Of a DNA stretch of 64,000 nucleotides, positions 58,094 to 64,000 are shown piece after piece. Numbering within the stretch: the first letter of the stretch is position 1; each line of letters begins with the position of its first letter. Position numbers and translations under genes: made by a program. The DNA comes from Zygnema cylindricum (Eukaryota > Streptophyta > Zygnematophyceae > Zygnematales > Zygnemataceae). The notes beneath the pieces were generated by a model. The model worked only from the letters and a program-made list of their open reading frames with translations. It made no database searches and was not told the origin of the DNA. Location: assembly GCA_037447655.1 (NCBI GenBank), contig JBBHKE010003061.1, positions 1 through 64,000 of the forward strand, in the 5' to 3' direction.

Positions 58094-59579
58094 CCATCAT
58101 CCACCATTTCATTATCCCCAAAGTGAATGCCTTCTACTTCACCAAGCTTCTTTATTTCCTCAGCCTATCAAAATACACATGCCCCAGCCGCTTATGCCAA
58201 ATCATCAACTTTGGAACACCAACATAGTAAGCATTATTATTTTCATTACTCAAGTTAAGCTTAATCATTCCTTGGCTACCCTTATCCGCTGTGAAGTAGA
58301 CTTTATCCCCATACTTAGCTGGTAAAGACTTACTTTCTAGTGAAGGTGTCAAACTCTTTGTCATCTAACACAGACGTAGAGATAAGATTTTTTACTCAGC
58401 TGAGGAATGTAGAGATTATCTGAGAAAGTGAGTAAAGAAGCCTTATCCTCCACTAAGACTTTAAATCTATCGACCCCACTAGATCTGTGGTAACCACTCT
58501 CCCATCCCCATACTCCATCTCTACATTAGGGATCTTCTTTAGATTAGTAAAGAGGTCCTTATCACGACACATGCATAGATGGACCTGAGTCGATAATCCA
58601 TCCTTCTTGTGGAGCTTCACGAAATGCTCCGAGAGCACATTTTTGTTTCTGAGGGATCTCCTTTTCTTCCAGACTCTCGTCAAGAAGAAGCTCCCCATCC
58701 TCCTCATAGGACTCGTCCTTGGTTTTTCCTTTCACTTTTGTAACCACAATTGCCTTCTTCTTCCCTCCGGAGGAACCCCCTCCATAGTTCTCTTCAAGCC
58801 TCAGCTCTGACAGCTTGACACAATCAGCTATGACGTGTCCTGACATTTTGCAAAATTGGCAAAGACCCTTTGGGGGCCTCGATCCTCCAGACTGATCTCT
58901 CTCTCCTTTGAATGGTGTATTTAGAACCTTTCCCCATTGGTTTAATCCTGTAGCTATAGCTTGGATGTTCTTTCCCCCCCTCCTAATCTCAATTGTGTTC
59001 TCCTGCACAAATATCATCCAGACCACTGTGTTCCACTTCTATGAACTCTAGTCATATGTTGTAGTCGCTACACTATGTTTTCATACTCGTCGGGTAACTT
59101 CATGATGATAGTGTTAACTTTCATATTCATTGTACGTATCCACCTGGCACTCTCCATCTCCATATACAAACAAGAGAGATCATCACAATAGTCTAACATC
59201 TTTCCCCCTTTGTAAGTATAATTCCCCAACTTTTGTTCGACCAACTAGAGCTCTTGAATAGTACCAGCTCAGTAGATTTCCACCAAACTCACCCACAACT
59301 CCTCGGCCTTGTTAATGTGAAAATGGGGGGTTGCCAAAGCCTGAGTGAGGTGTTTTAGAATGAAGTTTTTGGCAGCCATGTTGATGTCATCGCACGTTTG
59401 GGTATCGTTCTCCGCGGTCTTCATGGTCGTTGCTTCGGGTACCGTGGCAATTAAAGTAAGAGGCGTCTCCTCCTCCTTCCCCTTTTCGCACACATTGGTG
59501 TCCCCATCATCTGCCTCCTCTGCTGCAGCAGAGGTTGTTGCAAATAGAAGGGAAGCCTTGGCTTCCTCATTCTAATAAG
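58094..59579 (-). mobile_element. Copia element G fragment (family C)
   Basis: Minus-strand piece from the pre-integrase region (broken by the F insertion) back to near the start of gag. The upper end meets the truncated LTR of element C head to head near 59580. No LTR of its own is visible. Confidence 0.88.
58152..59575 (-). pseudogene. Gag-protease of G, inactivated
   Basis: Gag (59493-59269 and nearby), zinc knuckle CQFCKMSGHVIADC (about 58865-58830), acidic linker, protease WIIDSGPSMHV (about 58600) continuing in another frame as LHMCRDKDLFTNLKKIP, pre-integrase MIWHKRLGHVYFDR (about 58200). Frameshifts and stops throughout. Confidence 0.88.
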
Positions 59580-60399
59580 CACGACTGAAGAGTGACATAT
59601 GTCATTCTAAACAAAAGGTTGAGTTTGGCAAGACTCGAGCCACCTACCGGCACAGCGAGGCGTAGCTGTCAGCCCTAACCAGTCTGTCGTAGAAGTTCGT
59701 TGAAGTATATAGGGTATGATTAATATTTAAACTATGTTACGGTCGATAAACCGATTAACGGAAATACAAATGAAAAGACATAGAACCTATTATATACAGT
59801 GCGAATATAATACCGCACGGAACAAATGAATCGGACATTTGTTTCAACGGTCAATATTGAATGCCGTTATTTATCCAACGGCGCACATTATCGCCAAGAG
59901 CCCACAATGGTCACTTTGGCGTTTTATGACGTTGCATGACCTGGCGCCACATGGAGATATAACATTTGGTCGTGGGAATTACGAGGAACGTACAGAGGAG
60001 TGAAAAGTGGACTCGCGTCCGCTTAATGGCCTTGTCGTACAAAAAGTACATCGGCAGTAGTAGTTTCTTCTACTCTACAGTTATATTATTAGTTTGTATA
60101 GTCAGTGATAGGGGTTGTGAAAGGGAACTAGGACTTAGAAAAATTTGGTTGGTAGTCCTCTCTCTCGTAGAGAGTTTGTATAAATTGGCATGTTTGCCAC
60201 CCTAAAACTAATCGTCTAGTTGGGCATTTTCAGTGATTTTTTTTTGTACGGACTTACGGTAGTCCACGCTGCACACGGGTGTAGTCAGATTGACTATTTG
60301 TCTGCTTGGGCAGCAGTTGTTGCCATAGGAAGTGGGTTAGTTCACAACTATCTAGAGGCTTTCTGAATTCTGTAGTCCAATAGAGGACACATAATTTTA
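59580..60399 (+). repeat. Truncated 5' LTR of C
   Basis: Colinear with the 3' four-fifths of the F LTR. TATAAATT at 60179-60186. Antisense tRNA-like module at about 59614-59685 on the minus strand: CTGGTTAGGGCTG as A box and GGCTCGAGTC as B box (one mismatch), then CCTTTTG. The LTR ends TTTTA rather than TTTCA. Confidence 0.85.
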
Positions 60400-60414
60400 G
60401 GTTATGGGCCCACC
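60400..60414 (+). other. Primer-binding site of C
   Basis: GGTTATGGGCCCACC, as in families A, B and D. Here the upstream leader frame has stops, so only the internal ATG could start gag in this copy. Confidence 0.87.
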
Positions 60415-61573
60415 CTCTAGGGTGCCCATCTTCAATGGATGAGGGTTCATCTATTGGGAAGCCATGATAACAGAGGCTTTGAGCGAAAAACAATACTAGG
60501 GTATTGTTAGTGGACAAGTGAAACGTCCACCTCAAAGAACTCCACCAGGGTTCGGTGGAGTAAGGTTGGATGCAGCAGCATCTAATGCAGTAGAGGAGGC
60601 AAATGAGGGAGACAGCAATGTGTCCAAAAAGGGGAAAGAAAAGGAGACACCTTCTGCTCCCATTGCTCCTATTGCCACGGCTTTCGGAGCGGTGATCCTG
60701 AAGACCGCGGAGAACGACACCCAAATGCGAAAAGACACCAATATGGCTGCCAATAACTTAATTCTGAGACACCTCACTCAAGCTTTGGCAATCGTTCATC
60801 TTCAAGTTTACAAGGCCGAGGAGTTGTGGGTGAGTTTGATAGAGATCTATAGAGCTGGTACGATTCAGGAGTTCTAGTTGGCAGAGCAAAAGTTGGGAAA
60901 TTATACTTACAAAGGAGGAAAGATGTTAGACTACTGAAATGATCTTTCTTCTATCTATATCGAGATGGAGAGTGTTGGATGGACAGGTAGAATGAAAATG
61001 AAAGTTAACACTCTCATCATGAAGTTATCCGACGAGAATGAGAACATAGTGTACCGAGTTCAGGATATGACTGATAGTTCATGGAAGTGGAATACAGTGG
61101 TCCGGATGATTCTTGTGTAGGATAACACGATTGAGATCAGGAGAGGGGGAAAGAGCGTTCAAGCTCTATCCGCTGGAGGGGACAGGTGGAGACACGACCC
61201 GAAAAAAACCATAGAAAAGAGAAAGAATTCAGCTTGGAGGACCAAGACCCCCAAAGGGCTTTTGCCATTTTTGCAAAAAGTCGGGACACTTTATCGCGAA
61301 TTGTGTTAAGATGTTAGAGTTGAGGCTCCAAGAGAACAGTGGAGGGGGTTCTTGCGGAAGGAAGAAAAAGTCACTTATGGTCACAAAAGTACCAGGAGAA
61401 ACGGAGGACGAGGCCTCTGAGGAGGATGGGGAGCTTCTTCTTTACGAGAGTTTAGAGGAGAAGGAGATCCCTCGGAGACAGAAGTGTGCCCTTGGAGGAA
61501 TTCGGGAAGCTCCATAGGAAGAATGGATTATCAACTCAGCTGTATCAATGCATATGTGTCGTGAGAACGACCT
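60407..61573 (+). pseudogene. Gag and protease start of C, inactivated
   Basis: MGPPSRVPIFNG then an early stop. 60518-60877 holds a clean stretch of gag (APKAVAIGA region, NMAANNLILRHLTQALAIVH). More stops at 60876, about 60937 and 61120. Zinc knuckle CHFCKKSGHFIANC at about 61266-61307. 61311-61517 encodes the acidic linker and RRQKCALGGIREAP. Ends at MHMCRENDL of the protease where E inserted. Confidence 0.87.
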
Positions 61574-62387
61574 TGAAATTGTGTGGCCTCCATTGACCCA
61601 AAGAATGAGCAGCCTATGTAAAGCCTCTAGGATAATATTTTCCCCTTCCACTTTCCCATTGAATAAGTGTCGCCTAGGCACAAGAATATCATACCACTCT
61701 CACCTTTATAAGGATAAGACTCCTTTGAGTCAAACGCAAAAAGAATCACTGAATTTGCTCCCCTGAGCAATAAGTTTTGTCTTGTCAAAGAAGACCTTTA
61801 TACTTAGAAGCTCTCTTAGAGAGAGGTCCCTAAATATAACTAAGTCTTGTTCTACCTACTCACGACTACCTACTACTAAACCCTAATACAATAGGAACAC
61901 TTTATAGTATAAAAAGATACAAAGGGCGATGTACTTATTGTACGACCATTGTACGACAAGGTCTACAAGGTGACACTTGTCAAATCGGCACCATGGTTCC
62001 TCCTCCCATCTTCTCCAATATCAAATAATGTGGCGCCACGTTGCATTCCGTGAAGCTATTTCCAACGGCCGCCAAAAGCGCATTCCGCGTGGCGGCTGTA
62101 ACAAAGGTCGTCTAATCAATTAAATTTACACGGTTAAGATTTGCGTTCGTGCATGAATTGTTTCATATACGTCTCGTAGTCAGTTTGTTGTGAATTTGCC
62201 GTTGTGTCACACTTTAAGTACGTATCAAATCTCATACGTTCATTTTTTTAAGTGCCTTAATGGTTAAGGCGTCCGTATACATAGAATTCAGAGGTCGCAG
62301 ATTCAAATCAAGCGGAAGTCACAATTTTGGTGAAATGCCCCTCTACTTTAGTCTGCACTTTCTAAATAGCGGGGTAGCCATGGCGTG

Positions 62388-62435
<48 letters not shown>

Positions 62436-62481
62436 AGAGTAAAGAGAAATAAAGACAAGATATATATTACCTTTTTCAACA
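61574..62481 (-). repeat. 3' LTR of E
   Basis: TGTTGAAAAAGG to CAATTTCA on the minus strand, 908 bp; close to D LTR 1 in sequence. TATAAAGG at 61795-61802 (minus). Includes a (CT)n run of about 17 units at 62397-62431. Confidence 0.9.
62245..62325 (+). promoter_or_regulatory. tRNA-like module in LTR of E (antisense to element)
   Basis: The clearest tRNA relic here. D-arm hairpin GCCTTAATGGTTAAGGC with a consensus A box TGGTTAAGGCG (62261-62271), then AGAGGTCGCAGATTCAAATC (B box 62300-62309), the same wording as the T-arm side of many tRNAs, then TTTT about 17 bases on. Acceptor ends do not pair and the T stem is poor, so it is not a functional tRNA gene. Confidence 0.65.
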
Positions 62482-62494
62482 CTCCCCTTAATTT

Positions 62495-62860
62495 TTAGCT
62501 CTCTCTTTGTCTCAACCCACAACCATTTCTGCAATAAACTAATTTTGGTGAAAGAACTACGTTGGTCATCATATCAGCCAACATTTCCCCATCCGGTTTG
62601 TACAAAAGTTTGATGATTTTGTTTTCAAATTTTTCTCTCACAAAGCTAAACCTTATGTCCATATGTTTAGCCTTAAAATGATGCTTAGGATTTGCAGCAA
62701 ATGGAATTGCTGCCTGGTTATCACAAAAAATGTTTTGCACTTCATTCTTTATAAATACTAATTCTTGCAGCAAAGATTTCACCCACATTAATTCTTTAAC
62801 AGTTGTGCATGATGCCATATACTCAGCCTCCATTGTAGACTGAGCGACAACTTTCTGTTG
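62495..62860 (-). pseudogene. RNase H of E, C-terminal part
   Basis: STMEAEYMASCTTVKELMWV, FCDNQAAIPFAANPKHHFK, HMDIRFSFVREK, ending in GCGLRQRES and a stop at 62495. It keeps the metal-binding Glu of MEAEYMA and the D of CDNQAA. A stop near 62870 separates it from the upstream RNase H start. Confidence 0.9.
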
Positions 62861-63043
62861 TTTGATGCTCTAACAGCATACACCCAGCCTAATTTGCAAA
62901 ACATATCCAGAAGTTGACCTTCTGAGTGGCACATCTCCATAACTAGCATCACTCTAAGTGGTGATGTTAGTATTCTCCCCTCCCAGATTTAACCATAATT
63001 CCTTTGTTCCCACAAGATATCTCATTACCTTATTTGTTGCCTC

Positions 63044-63999
63044 CTAGTCTTTCTTTCTTGGATTATTCAGACTTCTACTAAAAACTCCTACAGCTGCCGC
63101 TATGTCCAGACGTGTACTGTTCATAAAGTAGATCAAGCTTCCTACAATTTGTCGATAGGGAATATTCTGCATAAATTTATGTTCTTCTATAATAATCTGA
63201 TCATCTAAGACTATTACTCCCCTTTCAGCATCCCCCTCACTAACTCTTTTAAGTTCCATAGGTGAAGAGCAACCATGAGCTTGGTCCATCAGAAAATTCT
63301 GAAGCATATTACCGATTGCTTCCTTCTGAGTTAGTCTGATTATTTTCCTGTCTCTATCCCTTTCCATTTGTATTCCCAAAATGTACTTAGCTTCTGTTAA
63401 ATCTTTCATATCAAAGTGACTACTCAAACTTCTTTTTAGTTGATATATTTTCTCAATAGATTTACTCAAGAAAAGCAAATCATCCACATATACTGCAATG
63501 AAAATTGCATCATTTTCATCTTCAAAACGATAAATGGAGTGATCTGAGCTGATCCGTTTGTAACCCAGACCAATAAGGAACTCATCCAATTTTATGTTCC
63601 ATTGTCGGGAAGCTTGTTTCAGCCTGTATAGTGATTTAATCAACCTGCACACCTTGCTTTCTTCTCCCTTCTCTACAAAGCCCTCCGATTGTTTCATAAA
63701 AATTTCTTCTTCTAGTTCCCTATTTAGAAAAGTAGTTTTTATGTCCCTTTGATGTATTTCCATGCTTTCTGCTGCAGCAATACATAGAAGGATTCTAACT
63801 GAGGGAAACCTAACTACCGGTGCAAAGGTCTCCTCATAATCAATTCCCTCCTTTTGAGTGTATCCCTTTGCTAGCAATCTAGCCTTGTACCTTACTATAG
63901 AATTATCTTGGTTCAATTTTAGTTTAAAAACCCATTTAGAACCAATTGGCTTTCTATCTCAGGGACAATCTACTAACTCCCATGTGTTTGCCTCCATTA
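63044..63999 (-). pseudogene. Reverse transcriptase of E
   Basis: Long open frame 63916-63044: [77 protein letters not shown] (about 63500), KYILGIQMERDRDRKIIRLT, IPYRQIVGSLIYFMNSTR. The YVDD catalytic pair is intact. Upstream, [11 protein letters not shown] is preceded by a stop at about 63960 (Pro-stop-Asp in place of Pro-Asn/Gly). This is the longest continuous reverse-transcriptase frame in the window; a stop at 63044 ends it before RNase H. Confidence 0.92.
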
Positions 64000-64000
64000 T

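Larger units (their letters stand above)
59580..61573 (+). mobile_element. Copia element C (5' part), interrupted by E
   Basis: 5'-truncated LTR (about 59580-60399; some 200 bp shorter than the F LTR at its start), primer-binding site 60400-60414, gag with stops, zinc knuckle near 61266-61310, protease start, then break at 61573 where the E LTR begins. Confidence 0.88.
61574..64000 (-). mobile_element. Copia element E (family D), leaves the window
   Basis: 3' LTR 61574-62481, polypurine tract, RNase H and reverse transcriptase on the minus strand; integrase, gag and 5' LTR lie beyond 64000. Inserted into the protease of C. The five bases before the LTR, GACCT (61569-61573), should be repeated beyond its far end. 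Confidence 0.93.

Noticed and set aside
62245-62325. A functional tRNA-Arg or tRNA-Leu gene
   Set aside because: D arm and A box are good, but the acceptor ends do not pair, the T stem is broken and no believable anticodon arm is seen. It is called a tRNA-like relic instead.

Overview
The window is nuclear DNA of a large-genome eukaryote, most likely a streptophyte (land plant or charophyte alga). Evidence: several families of degenerate Ty1/Copia LTR retrotransposons; a primer-binding site matching the anticodon arm of a plant-type initiator tRNA-Met; MITEs, a hAT element and Helitron-type ends; and three intron-bearing gene fragments (one fucosyltransferase-like, one secreted filamin/Ig-like, one unknown). 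I cannot name a species. No rRNA, canonical tRNA, organellar, bacterial or CRISPR sequence was seen. One 10-base N gap (52046-52055) marks a scaffold join.

Layout. 1-2635: edge of a MITE and unrecognised sequence. 2636-9090: a full-length Copia element (A1, + strand) with two about 1.05-kb LTRs and a near-perfect 5-bp target duplication. 9091-12460: unknown dispersed repeats and a minisatellite. 12461-23679: an 11-kb array of five same-strand LTRs (family D, - strand) separated by four heavily deleted internal regions. 23972-27166: a second A element (A2), cut off in the integrase. 27167-35780: satellite-like repeats, MITEs, a Helitron-type end, an LTR remnant and one candidate exon. 35781-36453: first exon of a secreted filamin/Ig-domain protein. 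37695-43104: a full-length Copia element of a second family (B, - strand) with a perfect duplication GTATT. 44083-45846: two exons of a fucosyltransferase-like gene (- strand). 46000-52045: AT-rich DNA with MITEs, including one inserted exactly in the end of a hAT element. 52056-64000: a nest of Copia remnants (A in B in F in G; E in C), ending in an E element that leaves the window.

No Copia copy is intact: each carries stops, frameshifts or deletions, so the window is a record of past insertion rather than a working gene neighbourhood.

Two shared features stand out. First, in families A, B, C and D the LTR is followed by GGTTATGGGCCCACC, complementary to the anticodon stem-loop of initiator tRNA-Met (half-tRNA priming, as known for Drosophila copia and yeast Ty5). 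The gag frame starts inside the LTR and is translated through this site, so the site is also protein-coding. Second, the LTRs of families A, C/F, D/E and one extra remnant carry, antisense to the element, a tRNA-like module: an A-box-like segment, a T-arm-like B box and usually a T4-or-longer run just beyond. This resembles in concept the 5S promoter carried by Cassandra elements, but is tRNA-derived and antisense. It is the best candidate here for something undescribed.
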